Of a stretch of 64,000 bases of DNA, positions 1 to 9,015 are shown piece after piece (position 1 is the stretch's first letter; each line of letters starts with the position of its first letter). Source of the DNA: Phaeobacter sp. G2 (GTDB lineage: Bacteria > Pseudomonadota > Alphaproteobacteria > Rhodobacterales > Rhodobacteraceae); contig CP104100.1 of the NCBI GenBank assembly GCA_025163595.1, forward strand, positions 2,418,001 to 2,482,000, written 5' to 3'. The notes below the pieces were generated by a model. That model saw nothing but the letters and a program-made list of their open reading frames with translations. It searched no databases and was not told the DNA's origin. A program made the translations under genes and the position numbers.

Positions 1-46
1 GGTACTGATCACGCCGTGGGCAATGCCAGAGTCAAAGGAAAGTCAC

Positions 47-961
47 TCAACAGTTAAGTGCGACCATTTCTTTGGCAATTTCTGCGGCAAGCCGGGCATT
101 ATTGCGCACCAATGCAATATTGGCGGTGAGCGAGCGCCCTTCGGTGAGCTCGAAAATCCGCTGCAACAGGAAGGGCGTCACGGCTTTGCCGGTCACGCCC
201 TGCGCATCGGCCTCACCTTGGGCCTGGGCGATCACCGGAGCCAGCACCTCGGCGGCAATTTCTGCCTCGTGCGGGATTGGGTTGGCAATCAGCTGACCAC
301 CTGGCAGGCCCATGGCGCTGCGCATGATCTGGGCGCGGGCGATGTCACTGGCGCTGTTCATACGCAGGGGTGCAGTCAGATCTGACTGGGATGACCAGAA
401 GGCAGGAAAGCTGTCCTGGCCGTAGGATATGACCGGAACCCCTTGAGTTTCAAGGATCTCTAGAGTTTTGGGGATATCAAGAATAGCCTTGGCTCCGGCG
501 GCGACAACCGTCACCGGGGTTTGCGCCAGCTCCATCAGATCTGCCGAAATGTCAAAACTGGTCTCGGCGCCCTTGTGGACACCGCCAATGCCGCCGGTGG
601 CAAAGACGGAAATCCCTGCTAGCCGGGCGGCGATCATGGTGGCCGCCACTGTGGTGGCGCCTGTTTTGCCTGTGGCCATGCAGGCAGGCATATCGGCGCG
701 TGACACCTTGGCCACATCTTTGGCCTGGCCCAGTGATTGCAGCTGATCGGGCTCCAGCCCCACATGCAAGACCCCTTGCATCACCGCAATAGTGGCCGGA
801 GTTGCGCCTGCGTCGCGGATGTCTTGTTCGACCTGGGCGGCCACTTCAACATTTTGTGGAAAGGGCATGCCATGGGTGATGATGGTGCTTTCCAACGCCA
901 CAATGGCGCTGCCTGCGGCTTTGGCAGCCTGAACTTCGGCGGAATACTGGATGTCGATCAC
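47..961 (-). CDS. psuG: Pseudouridine-5'-phosphate glycosidase
   Basis: Cytoplasmic lyase that reversibly splits pseudouridine 5'-phosphate into uracil and ribose 5-phosphate, the second step of pseudouridine breakdown. The 304-residue protein has the usual family length and shows family signatures: an N-terminal [10 protein letters not shown], the central [14 protein letters not shown] and the C-terminal [12 protein letters not shown]. It is translationally coupled to the kinase gene upstream: its start overlaps the kinase stop by 4 bp, so the two form a psuK-psuG operon that feeds PsuK product straight to PsuG. Only 46 bases follow the stop inside the window, so further operon members cannot be judged. 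Confidence 0.95.
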   Translation of the reverse strand: MIDIQYSAEVQAAKAAGSAIVALESTIITHGMPFPQNVEVAAQVEQDIRDAGATPATIAVMQGVLHVGLEPDQLQSLGQAKDVAKVSRADMPACMATGKTGATTVAATMIAARLAGISVFATGGIGGVHKGAETSFDISADLMELAQTPVTVVAAGAKAILDIPKTLEILETQGVPVISYGQDSFPAFWSSQSDLTAPLRMNSASDIARAQIMRSAMGLPGGQLIANPIPHEAEIAAEVLAPVIAQAQGEADAQGVTGKAVTPFLLQRIFELTEGRSLTANIALVRNNARLAAEIAKEMVALNC

Positions 962-1905
962 AGTGGGGTATCTCCTGAAACATAGGTGGCGGCGGCCTGC
1001 AGAGCAGTGTCCAGCGCCGTGTGTCGGTCTTCGCCACGCGCCTCGGCGGCGATATGGGCGGCCATGAAGGTGTCGCCGGCGCCGGTGACGCGGGCCACGG
1101 TCACCTGGGGTGGGCGTTTGGTTATCACGGTATCTGCACCAGCATTGGCATCACTGGCTGTTGCATCACTGGCAGAGTTGTCGCCATCGGTGACCAGAAC
1201 CCGTGCTGCGCCATTGGCGATCAACGCCTGCGCGGCCTCGGCGCTATTGGTGAAAGTGGCCTGACACAGCAGCCCGGCCTCTTCGAGGTTCACATAAAGC
1301 GTGCCGCGCGTGGCCGCCAAAAACGGGTGCAACCGCAGCGCCTTGCCCGGAGAGGCGGGGGCCACATGCAGTTTAGCCTGGGCAAAAGCCGGGTCGGTGG
1401 CGATTTCGGCCAGCAGCGCCTGGGTGAGGTTGCCATCCAGCGCTATTGCGCCCTGATAGGGAGCCGTGGGCGCGCCCAGGGTGCCATCTCGCAACGGGCG
1501 CAGGATCTTGTCGCCAGCGGCCTCTAGGGAATGGGCATCTGCGATGGCAGCAATCAAACCATTGCCGCCCTCGACCGCCATATAGCGATCTGTCGGCAAC
1601 TCCGCTGAGCGGTACAGATGCTGGGTGCCGCAGCCCAGATCGGCGCAGGCGGCAATCAGCTCTTCGCCTTCGGGGTCTGTACCAACCGCGCTCAGCAGGT
1701 CGGGTTTCAGCCCAAAGCGCGCCAGTGTCATGGCAATATTCATAGCAACACCGCCGGGCAGGCGGGTAATGCGCCCCGGCATATCAGAGCCACGGCGCAT
1801 ATCCGTTGGGCAGCGGCCAATGATGTCCCATAGAACAGAGCCGATGCAAAGCACCTGTAAGGCGTCAGCAGAAGAGGCGGCGGGCGTGATAATATCCTGT
1901 GTCAT
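958..1905 (-). CDS. psuK: PfkB-family sugar/nucleoside kinase, probable pseudouridine kinase
   Basis: Ribokinase-fold kinase, expected to phosphorylate pseudouridine to its 5'-phosphate for the PsuG enzyme encoded next to it. The start of the fold (LCIGSVLWDIIG), an internal GG motif (RLPGGVAMNIA) and the PfkB signature with catalytic Asp (VTGAGDTFMAAH) are all visible. Substrate assignment rests on the 4-bp overlap with psuG; the PfkB fold alone does not fix it. I use the ATG at 1905. An in-frame start at 1947 would add 14 basic residues ahead of the conserved fold with no clear ribosome site. A short Asp/Ala-rich insert lies before the final ATP-binding segment. Confidence 0.88.
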   Translation of the reverse strand: MTQDIITPAASSADALQVLCIGSVLWDIIGRCPTDMRRGSDMPGRITRLPGGVAMNIAMTLARFGLKPDLLSAVGTDPEGEELIAACADLGCGTQHLYRSAELPTDRYMAVEGGNGLIAAIADAHSLEAAGDKILRPLRDGTLGAPTAPYQGAIALDGNLTQALLAEIATDPAFAQAKLHVAPASPGKALRLHPFLAATRGTLYVNLEEAGLLCQATFTNSAEAAQALIANGAARVLVTDGDNSASDATASDANAGADTVITKRPPQVTVARVTGAGDTFMAAHIAAEARGEDRHTALDTALQAAATYVSGDTPL

Positions 1906-1977
1906 GGCAACTCTATTGCGCCTTTTGTCGCGCCCCGCAAGCGACAAGCGGAAAAAGCTGGGGGGATCACGCAGGCG

Positions 1978-2835
1978 CTAGGGCGTGGCAAAAACCAAAG
2001 AGGCCCAGAGTGTTTCCCAGACTGCTTTTATCTCTGCCTGCGCCGAGCCTGAGTCTGCTGCCCGCACCGGGCGCAGCACCACGGCGTTCAGCAGGTATCG
2101 CCGCTTGGCTCGCACCGGAAGCTGAACAATGCCGCTGTCATTGGTCTGGAACAGCTGGCGCTGAACACTGTCATCTGGCGCGCGCTCAAACAACTCGACC
2201 TGGGCATTGGCTCTGGGAGCGCCCTGATACAGCAGTTGCACCGGTATTTCTGCCGCGCTGCCATCCCCTGGCAGGGGGAGGGTATAGGGGTTTTGCAAAG
2301 CCACAAACTCAGTTTGCAGGCCAAAGGCCCGATCATCGCCCGCACCCTGATCAACAGCCACCAGTAGTTTTGCATGGCGGGTATAGTCTTCGCCAAAATT
2401 GGCATCTGGCAGGCCTCGGGCCTGATGGCGGGCTTGGATGTCCTCAAACCCTTGGGCTTCGGCAAAAGCGGCAAATTTCTCCCAACTCTTGTAGGTTACC
2501 AGTTCCGGCGTGGTTTCATGCAGGGCGATCAGCAGGCCGGGGGTGAGGCTGTCCAAGACCAGGGCGGGCATATCCCCCATCCGGCCCCTGTAGGGCGTGA
2601 CCTCGCCCCCTTGCACGATGTCGAACCGGTCAATGCGCCTGTCAAAATAGGGCAGGCGGGCGCCTTTGAACATTTGCCCGTTTCTGAGCCCGGCCGTGAG
2701 GGATTCGTCGGAATCTACTTGATATTTCTCTGGCTCAATCCAAAACTCATGGGCAAGCGCCGGGAGCGTCGACGCCAGAAGGGCGGCAAGGCTGAGACCT
2801 GGTAGAAAAACAGAGCGGATCATGGGGTTGAGCAT
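1978..2835 (-). CDS. Secreted DUF4198-type protein
   Basis: Exported protein of about 285 residues with a hydrophobic signal peptide ending at an ALA|HEFW-type cleavage site; HEFW at the mature N terminus is typical of DUF4198 proteins. Family members sit beside metal (often nickel or cobalt) uptake components and are thought to be periplasmic; the substrate here is unknown. It is divergent from a HupE/UreJ-like membrane gene, which fits a metal-related role. Two ATG starts are possible, 2835 and 2823; neither has a strong Shine-Dalgarno. With the longer start it overlaps the beginning of the divergent gene. Function beyond family level is inference. Confidence 0.72.
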   Translation of the reverse strand: MLNPMIRSVFLPGLSLAALLASTLPALAHEFWIEPEKYQVDSDESLTAGLRNGQMFKGARLPYFDRRIDRFDIVQGGEVTPYRGRMGDMPALVLDSLTPGLLIALHETTPELVTYKSWEKFAAFAEAQGFEDIQARHQARGLPDANFGEDYTRHAKLLVAVDQGAGDDRAFGLQTEFVALQNPYTLPLPGDGSAAEIPVQLLYQGAPRANAQVELFERAPDDSVQRQLFQTNDSGIVQLPVRAKRRYLLNAVVLRPVRAADSGSAQAEIKAVWETLWASLVFATP

Positions 2836-3976
2836 TTTCAGAACTTTTCACTTGTGTGGCGTCAGGGTGGGCATCCTCTCGCTTCTGTCAAGCCTTATGC
2901 TCTGCCTGTCGATGGCCGCGCGCGCGCATGAGATCACGCCGACAATCGCAGACTTTGAAGTCTCTGACGGCCAGCTCAGGCTGCAGCTGCGGCTGAACAT
3001 CGAGGCCTTTGTTGCGGGTATTGATCTGGATGACCGCACAGACACCAATAGCAGCGACCAGTCGGCCGATTACGATTTGCTGCGCAACATGGCTCAGGAC
3101 GAGCTGGACCCCATGGTGCGGCTGTTTGTCGAAGACTGGCTGCCCACCATACAGGTACAGGCCGCAGGGCCGGTGCATTTGCAGCTGGAGAAGCTCACCA
3201 TCCCGCAGGTGGGGGATGCCAGCCTGCCGCGCAGCTCTGTACTGGAGCTCACCGGGAGTGTGCCCGGATCTGCGCGCTATCTGACCCTCACCTGGCCAGA
3301 GCGGTCCGGGGCGGTGGTCTTGCGGCAGAACGCTGTGCCGGAACCCTATACTGGCTATCTTCTGGGCGGGGTGCGCTCTCCTGATATTGGCCTGACGGGG
3401 GGCGCGGTGCAAAGTGGTTGGGAGGTGTTTCAAAGCTACCTGCCCGTAGGGTTTGATCACATCCTGCCCAAGGGATTGGATCATATTCTGTTTGTGCTGG
3501 GGCTGTTTTTCCTCAGTACGAGATTACGACCCCTGTTGTGGCAGGTGACCACCTTTACCCTGGCTCATAGCATTACCCTGGCGCTGGGCGCCTTGGGCCT
3601 GGTGAGCGTCAACGCGGCCCTTGTGGAACCCTTGATTGCGGCTTCGATTGTCTTTGTCGCGGTGGAGAATATCTTCTCCCGTCGCCTGCATCTCTGGCGC
3701 CCTGTGGTGGTGTTTGCCTTTGGGCTGTTGCATGGGCTTGGCTTTGCCTCGGTGCTGGGGGAGTTTGGCCTGCCGCAAAATCAAGTCATTCCGGCCTTGC
3801 TCGGCTTTAATGTCGGGGTCGAGCTGGGACAACTGACAGTGATCGCCCTGGCCTATGGCGCCCTGGGCTATTGGTTTGGCAAACATCCCAAATACCGTGG
3901 GCGGGTGGCTATCCCAGCATCGGTGACCATCGCGCTGATTGGCAGCTATTGGTTTTATGAACGTGTGTTCCTGTAA
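2822..3976 (+). CDS. HupE/UreJ-family membrane protein
   Basis: A 384-residue protein with an N-terminal signal segment (AARAHE cleavage region), a periplasmic domain of about 170 residues, then six or so hydrophobic helices containing the His-rich HupE/UreJ signature FDHILPKGLDHILFVLG followed by FTLAHSITL and FGLLHGLGFA. HupE and UreJ proteins are linked with nickel or cobalt import; this two-part form (HupE_UreJ_2) is common in Roseobacters but its substrate is not established. The start is uncertain: ATG 2822 overlaps the divergent gene, while a GTG at 2867 would still leave a complete signal peptide. Ends just before a strong terminator. Confidence 0.8.
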   Translation: MGLSIFRTFHLCGVRVGILSLLSSLMLCLSMAARAHEITPTIADFEVSDGQLRLQLRLNIEAFVAGIDLDDRTDTNSSDQSADYDLLRNMAQDELDPMVRLFVEDWLPTIQVQAAGPVHLQLEKLTIPQVGDASLPRSSVLELTGSVPGSARYLTLTWPERSGAVVLRQNAVPEPYTGYLLGGVRSPDIGLTGGAVQSGWEVFQSYLPVGFDHILPKGLDHILFVLGLFFLSTRLRPLLWQVTTFTLAHSITLALGALGLVSVNAALVEPLIAASIVFVAVENIFSRRLHLWRPVVVFAFGLLHGLGFASVLGEFGLPQNQVIPALLGFNVGVELGQLTVIALAYGALGYWFGKHPKYRGRVAIPASVTIALIGSYWFYERVFL

Positions 3977-4031
3977 GGCACGGAGCCAGATAGAGAAGCC
4001 GCACCGAGAAGCCACACTGGCAAAAGACTGG

Positions 4032-4080
4032 CAAAAGAACAGGCGCGGGAGTTTCCTCCTGCGCCTGTTCTTTTGTCAAA
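4032..4080. terminator. Bidirectional intrinsic terminator
   Basis: Near-perfect inverted repeat with arms 4032-4046 and 4061-4075 (CAAAAGAACAGGCGC and its complement) plus an inner GGGA/TCCT pairing. A-rich and T-rich flanks allow termination in both directions, between the convergent HupE-like and ThiE-like genes. Confidence 0.85.
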
Positions 4081-4116
4081 ACTGATGTGGCCCGGTGCTC
4101 CGGTGGCCGGGTGGGG

Positions 4117-4749
4117 TTAGCGCATAGCCGCCATAAAACGGCTGAGGGTGGCAACGGGATCTTCGCTGTTCCAGATCTCTTCGCCCAGACCAAAGAAATC
4201 GGTAAAGGGCGACACCGTGCGGATCAGATCCTCGGTCAGGCCTCCCTCGGCCACCACGGGCACTTCGATCATCTGCGACCACCAATGAAACAGCTCTGTT
4301 TCGGCCACGGCACCATCGCCCAGCCCGGAGGTGCCAACAGGCCCAAAGCTCACGTAGTCGGCACCCGCTTCCCCGGCGCTGATCCCGTCATGGCGCGAGG
4401 CGCCGCAGAAGCTGCCCACAATGGCATCCGGTCCCAGCGCCTTGCGGGCGGTGCGGACAGATTTGGAGGCATCGTTCAGGTGCACGCCATCCAGCCCCAG
4501 ACGCTCGGCCAGGATTTGGTGGTCACTGATCACAATGGCGACGTCGCGGGCATGGCAGACCTCGCGCAGGGCATCGCCGGCACGGCTGAGCGTGTCCTCA
4601 TCCCGGCTGGCCAAATTCAGCCGCAGGCAGGAAATCTCGGTGCTGTCCAAGACACGGGCCAGCATGTCAGGGTAGCGACCCAGCTCAAAGCTCGGGGGAG
4701 AGATCAGGTAGATCTGCGGGGCTTCGGGGGCTTCTGAGGCGTTATCCAT
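4117..4749 (-). CDS. Thiamine-phosphate synthase-like (ThiE/TenI) protein
   Basis: TIM-barrel protein of 210 residues related to thiamine phosphate synthase. Visible family elements are ISDHQILAERLGLDGVHLN, LGPDAIVG, AGADYVSFGPV and PVVAEGGL. Key ThiE residues look changed: the phosphate-binding T-x-T-K stretch is replaced by TSGLGDGA, the usual VAIGGI is VAEGGL, and a Cys follows GS where ThiE has SxH. It may therefore be a paralogue with altered activity. No other thiamine gene is nearby. I use the ATG at 4749, with GGAG eight bases upstream; a GTG at 4758 would sit on top of that site. Confidence 0.75.
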   Translation of the reverse strand: MDNASEAPEAPQIYLISPPSFELGRYPDMLARVLDSTEISCLRLNLASRDEDTLSRAGDALREVCHARDVAIVISDHQILAERLGLDGVHLNDASKSVRTARKALGPDAIVGSFCGASRHDGISAGEAGADYVSFGPVGTSGLGDGAVAETELFHWWSQMIEVPVVAEGGLTEDLIRTVSPFTDFFGLGEEIWNSEDPVATLSRFMAAMR

Positions 4750-4955
4750 GCAGGTCACTCCTGTTGATCTTGAAGCACGGGTTTTAGCGGTTTTGTGGCC
4801 GAGTGCAAGGTTTGGGCACGCCTACAGCCGGAATTCACCGCCTGTAGGTTCGATGGGACACAGCTGCCCAGCAGTTAGCGGTGAGATAAGGGGCATATGG
4901 GTTGCTCATTGGCGATGTGACGACTACAGCAAAGCGGTCTTTAGCGGAGAAAAGA

Positions 4956-5750
4956 ATGTCCAGCCACCTGCCACAACCTGCCTTTGTCCTAGTCCGTCCG
5001 CAGATGGGGGAAAACATTGGTGCTGCGGCCCGTGCCATGTGGAACTTTGGCCTTGACCGTATGCGTATCGTTGCGCCGCGTGATGGCTGGCCCAACCCCA
5101 AGGCCGTTGCCATGGCATCAGGCGCTGGGCGGTTGCTGGATGAGGCGATCCTGGCGGACGATCTGCCCGCCGCCCTGGAAGACTGCTCCTTTGTTTTTGC
5201 CACCACCGCGCGCCCGCGGGAGCTGGTCAAACCGGTCTATAGCCCAGAAGCGGCGATGAAGCTGGCGGCGCAAAAGATCAAAGCCGGAGAAAAGGTTGCG
5301 GTGCTGTTTGGTCCGGAACGCGCCGGGCTGGAAAACGATGATATTTCCCGCGCCAATGCCATTATCTCGGTGCCGGTGAACCCGGAATTCGCCTCGCTGA
5401 ACCTGGGCCAATGTGTGTTGTTGACGGCCTATGAATGGCAACGCCAAACCCAAGAGATCGCAGATGAGGTCATTGAGCTGGGCAAAACCGATTGGGCAAC
5501 GGGGCACGATGTGGAGGCCCTGGTCAGCCACTATGAGAGCCGCCTGGACGAGGCTGGCTTTTTCTTTCCACTAACAAAGGCGGCGGGCATGAAGGTGGTG
5601 TTTCGCAATATGTTCAGCCGCATGCCTTTGACCCGTGCCGATGTGCAGATGCTGCATGGCATCATGCGGCAGATGGTGCGCTGGCGGCACAAAGACGACC
5701 CTGGCGGGGACGGGCCGGAAAATGGTTCAGGAAACGCGCCAGAAAAGTGA
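4956..5750 (+). CDS. trmJ: tRNA (cytidine/uridine-2'-O)-methyltransferase, TrmJ-like
   Basis: SPOUT-class (TrmH/SpoU) S-adenosylmethionine-dependent RNA ribose methyltransferase, about 264 residues. It carries motif 1 in VRPQMGENIGAAARAMWNFG and the trefoil-knot motifs LFGPERAGLENDDI and PVNPEFASLNLGQ. Length and C-terminal helical extension match TrmJ, which methylates position 32 of tRNAs. The ATG at 4956 follows GGAG at good spacing; the 18 residues further upstream in frame are unrelated to the family. The ctaA gene follows after 85 bases. Confidence 0.85.
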   Translation: MSSHLPQPAFVLVRPQMGENIGAAARAMWNFGLDRMRIVAPRDGWPNPKAVAMASGAGRLLDEAILADDLPAALEDCSFVFATTARPRELVKPVYSPEAAMKLAAQKIKAGEKVAVLFGPERAGLENDDISRANAIISVPVNPEFASLNLGQCVLLTAYEWQRQTQEIADEVIELGKTDWATGHDVEALVSHYESRLDEAGFFFPLTKAAGMKVVFRNMFSRMPLTRADVQMLHGIMRQMVRWRHKDDPGGDGPENGSGNAPEK

Positions 5751-5835
5751 CATCTCAGGCCTGCAAAGGCGGCGCATGCTCTGGACGTTCGTCGCAAGCC
5801 TGCCTAGCTTGGCCTCAGTTCTAAAAGAGGCAAGC

Positions 5836-6984
5836 ATGAGCAAGCGCAGCATTTTTGAAGAGGTCGCGGGCGACAAACCCGAGACCGCCCCAGCCGTCAC
5901 TCCGGGCATGATTGATCGCGGCCGTCGCGGCGCGCGTGGCGCCATTCGGGCGTGGTTGACGGTGCTCTTTGCCCTGGTGGTCGCCATGATTGTGGTGGGC
6001 GGGCTGACCCGGCTCACGGATTCGGGGCTGTCCATCACCGAATGGCGGCCGGTGACCGGGGCCATGCCGCCGCTAACAGAGGTGGACTGGCAGGCCGAGT
6101 TCGATAAATACAAGCAGATTGACCAGTGGCGTATTGAAAACCAATGGATGGAACTGGCTGATTTCAAAGAGATCTATTGGTGGGAATGGGGCCATCGCCA
6201 GCTTGGCCGCGTCATGGGGCTGATTTGGGCTGTCGGATATTTAGGCTTTCTCATCACCAAGAAAATACCCACCGGATGGGCGGGTCGGCTTGCCCTGCCG
6301 GGACTGTTGGGCGGCGTTCAGGGCGCTATTGGCTGGTGGATGGTGTCCTCTGGCGTGACCCAGGGCGAAGGCATGACCGCTGTGGCCTCCTATCGCCTGG
6401 CGACGCACCTTGGGCTGGCCTTTGTGATTTTGGGCGTTATCGCCTGGTTTATCCTGCAACTGGGACGCAGTGAGCGAGATCTGATGCAGGCGCGCCGCGC
6501 CAAAGAGGCAAAGATCTTTGGCCTCTCTACCGGCTTGCTGCATTTTGCCTTTCTGCAAATCCTACTGGGCGCCCTGGTGGCGGGGATTGACGCCGGGCGG
6601 TCCTATACCGATTGGCCATTGATGGGCGGGCAGGTGATCCCACCAAATCCGCTGATGTTTGAGCCGATCTGGAGGAATTTCTTTGAAAATCCGGGGCTAG
6701 TTCAGTTCATTCACCGGGTCAGCGGCTATCTCTTGTTTGCCTTTGGCGTGGTGGTCTGGCTGAAAGGACGTGGATCGGCGCATCCGCTTACCCGCAGCGC
6801 CTTTTCCTTAAGTTTTGCAATTTTGTGCCTGCAAATCCTTTTGGGTGTGGTCACCGTGATCTACGGTGCCCCCTGGCAGGCCGCGATCCTGCACCAACTG
6901 GTGGCGGTCGCCCTTTGGGTTGCAATCTTGCGGGCGCGTTTTCTGGCGGGCTATCCCATTTCAACTTCGATCAAGGACCATTGA
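5836..6984 (+). CDS. ctaA: Heme A synthase (COX15/CtaA)
   Basis: Integral membrane protein of 382 residues that oxidises heme O to heme A for aa3-type cytochrome oxidase. About eight transmembrane helices are visible, with family motifs GGLTRLTDSGLSITEWRPVTG, WWEWGHRQLGR, ATHLGLA, FIHRVSGY and LHQLVA; the histidines in the last four are the heme ligands and catalytic residues of the family. The start at 5836 follows AGAGG; the open frame upstream of it overlaps trmJ and is not family-like. The M32 peptidase gene follows after 3 bases, suggesting joint transcription. Confidence 0.95.
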   Translation: MSKRSIFEEVAGDKPETAPAVTPGMIDRGRRGARGAIRAWLTVLFALVVAMIVVGGLTRLTDSGLSITEWRPVTGAMPPLTEVDWQAEFDKYKQIDQWRIENQWMELADFKEIYWWEWGHRQLGRVMGLIWAVGYLGFLITKKIPTGWAGRLALPGLLGGVQGAIGWWMVSSGVTQGEGMTAVASYRLATHLGLAFVILGVIAWFILQLGRSERDLMQARRAKEAKIFGLSTGLLHFAFLQILLGALVAGIDAGRSYTDWPLMGGQVIPPNPLMFEPIWRNFFENPGLVQFIHRVSGYLLFAFGVVVWLKGRGSAHPLTRSAFSLSFAILCLQILLGVVTVIYGAPWQAAILHQLVAVALWVAILRARFLAGYPISTSIKDH

Positions 6985-6987
6985 CCC

Positions 6988-8457
6988 ATGAGCATTTTTG
7001 ACACTTTGATGGCCTATGAGCGCGACACGCAGGCGCTGGGGCAGATCGCCGGGCGTCTGGGCTGGGATCAGGAAACCATGATGCCGCGCGGCGCAGGCGC
7101 ACAGCGGGGCGAAGAAATGGCCGCCATCGAGGCGGTTTTGCACGCGCGCCGTTCCTCGCCGCAGGTGGCCGAGTGGCTGGCCACAGCGGAAGCACCGGAT
7201 GTGGTGGGGGAGGCGCAGCTGCGCGAGATCAAGCGCAGCTATGAGCGTAGCGTCAAGGTTCCCGCCGATTTGGCGCGCCGTCTGGCTCGTGTCACCTCTG
7301 AGGCGCAGGGCAAATGGGCCGCCGCGCGCGCCGATGAAGACGTCGCCGCCTTCCTGCCGGTGCTGCAAGAGGTAGTGGCCCTGAAGCGCGAAGAGGGCCA
7401 GGCCCTGGCGGCGGGGGGCGATGTCTATGACGCCATGGTCGAGGACTATGAGCAAGGGACCAGCGCTGGCGAAATTGCGGCGATCTTTGACGCCATGCGC
7501 CCCGGTCTGGTGGACCTGCGGGCGCGGGTACTAGACAAGCCTGCGCCAGAGGCGCTGCAGGGCCGCTTCCCCGAAGGCGCTCAGATGAAACTGACCCGCA
7601 AACTGGCTAAAACCTTTGGCTATGACATGAGCCACGGCCGGGTAGACAAAGCCGTGCATCCCTTTAGTTCGGGCAGTGGGCTGGATGTGCGCATCACCAC
7701 CCGCACCAGCGAAGAGGACCCCTTTAATTGCTTCTACTCCACCATTCACGAGGTTGGCCACGGGGCCTATGAACAAGGGATCAGCCGTGACTACCTGCTG
7801 ACGCCCCTGGGGCGGGGTGTGTCGATGGGGGTGCATGAAAGCCAAAGCCGAATTTATGAAAACCAGATCGGCCGCAGTGCCGCCTTTACCAGCTGGCTCT
7901 ATGGTGAAATGCGCGACACATTTGGCGAGTTTGGCATTTCGGATGCAGATGCGTTCTACAAGGCGGTGAACACCGTGCACAAAGGCTATATCCGCACCGA
8001 AGCGGATGAGCTGCAATACAATCTGCATATTATGCTGCGCTTTGATCTGGAGCGTGCCCTGATGGCGGGTGATCTGGAAGTTGGCGATCTGGAAGCCGCC
8101 TGGAACGATCGTTTTGAAGCGGACTTTGGCTATCGTGTCGACAAACCGTCAAACGGCTGCTTGCAGGATGTGCACTGGTCCGTTGGTCTGTTTGGGTACT
8201 TCCCCACCTATTCCTTGGGCAATGTCTATGCGGGCTGCCTGAACGAAAAGATGCGGGCGGAACTGCCGGGGCTGGACGCTGAACTGGAAAGTGGCAATAC
8301 CAGTTCTGCAACCAACTGGCTGCGCCAGAACCTACAACAGCACGGTGGTTTGCGCAGCCCACAAGAGACGATTGCCCTGGCCGCTGGCGCCGACCCCAGC
8401 CCGGCGCCGCTGATGCACTATCTGGAAGAGAAATTTACCGGCCTCTATGATCTGTAA
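6988..8457 (+). CDS. Carboxypeptidase M32
   Basis: Zinc metallocarboxypeptidase of family M32 (thermostable carboxypeptidase 1 type), 489 residues, the expected length. The zinc-binding HEVGH motif is at residues 254-258, followed by the GVHESQSRIYEN segment that supplies the third ligand, and by the family motifs HKGYIRTEADELQYNLHI and DVHWSVGLFGYFPTYSLGN. It probably trims C-terminal residues from cytoplasmic peptides. It begins 3 bases after ctaA and ends 24 bases before a terminator, so it closes that transcription unit. Confidence 0.95.
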   Translation: MSIFDTLMAYERDTQALGQIAGRLGWDQETMMPRGAGAQRGEEMAAIEAVLHARRSSPQVAEWLATAEAPDVVGEAQLREIKRSYERSVKVPADLARRLARVTSEAQGKWAAARADEDVAAFLPVLQEVVALKREEGQALAAGGDVYDAMVEDYEQGTSAGEIAAIFDAMRPGLVDLRARVLDKPAPEALQGRFPEGAQMKLTRKLAKTFGYDMSHGRVDKAVHPFSSGSGLDVRITTRTSEEDPFNCFYSTIHEVGHGAYEQGISRDYLLTPLGRGVSMGVHESQSRIYENQIGRSAAFTSWLYGEMRDTFGEFGISDADAFYKAVNTVHKGYIRTEADELQYNLHIMLRFDLERALMAGDLEVGDLEAAWNDRFEADFGYRVDKPSNGCLQDVHWSVGLFGYFPTYSLGNVYAGCLNEKMRAELPGLDAELESGNTSSATNWLRQNLQQHGGLRSPQETIALAAGADPSPAPLMHYLEEKFTGLYDL

Positions 8458-8480
8458 AACATCCAACCTTTGAAACAACG

Positions 8481-8508
8481 AAAGGCCGGGCAATTGCCTG
8501 GCCTTTTT
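8481..8508. terminator. Intrinsic terminator between convergent genes
   Basis: Stem AAAGGCC (8481-8487) with GGCCTTT (8500-8506), extended by GGC/GCC around an AATT loop and followed by a T run. It serves the M32 gene and probably also the convergent small gene. Confidence 0.85.
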
Positions 8509-8530
8509 CTTGTGCTCGCTTTGGTTTCGG

Positions 8531-8881
8531 TTAGATCAGGGCCATACGTTCGGCGCGCTCCGGGTCCGGGAAGGGGCGGAACAGACCAAATTCTGCATGG
8601 GCAATCAGCGTGTTCACATTGCGATAGAGCCGCGCCACTTCCTCGTCATCCTCGCCCAGGACGCGAAAAGCCTGATCCAGCTGGGTCATATTCTCGAACT
8701 CGATCTCCAGCAGAAAGTCTTTGCAACTGTCGCTGGCCAGGTTCAGCTTACGCCGCAGCAACCGGTGCCCCCGCACAACGCCACGCTGTTTCAGATAATC
8801 CATCCATTGATCAACCGCTCCGGCAAAGGCCAGGGCTTTGGCTTCGTTATGGATGTCGATGGCGCAGTGATAGAGGTTCAT
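8531..8881 (-). CDS. Conserved hypothetical protein (DUF6614-like)
   Basis: Small soluble protein of 116 residues that I associate, with moderate confidence, with the DUF6614 family seen in Rhodobacterales. It starts MNLYHCAIDIHNEAK, alternates predicted strands and helices, and ends in a PFPDPERAERMALI tail; the layout resembles a small ferredoxin-like fold. No catalytic motif is visible. It is divergent from the unrecognised gene at 9016 and convergent with the M32 peptidase gene. Function unknown. Confidence 0.7.
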   Translation of the reverse strand: MNLYHCAIDIHNEAKALAFAGAVDQWMDYLKQRGVVRGHRLLRRKLNLASDSCKDFLLEIEFENMTQLDQAFRVLGEDDEEVARLYRNVNTLIAHAEFGLFRPFPDPERAERMALI

Positions 8882-8949
8882 AAGCAGATCCTGGCGAGTT
8901 TTGTGGGCTTTTGATCTCCTTGCTAGCCGAAAAAGCCTTCGCTTTCGTT

Positions 8950-8963
8950 AAAACCCGGGTTTT
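8950..8963. promoter_or_regulatory. Perfect 14-bp palindrome, possible operator
   Basis: AAAACCCGGGTTTT is a perfect palindrome in the 134-bp divergent region between the 8531-8881 gene and the 9016-9858 gene. Its position 52 bp before the latter's start suggests an operator, but no regulator is known for it. Confidence 0.4.
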
Positions 8964-9015
8964 CACCTCCAGAGGCCACAATTTTGCTCTCCTTTAGGGG
9001 GAATTTTCCCGCAGG

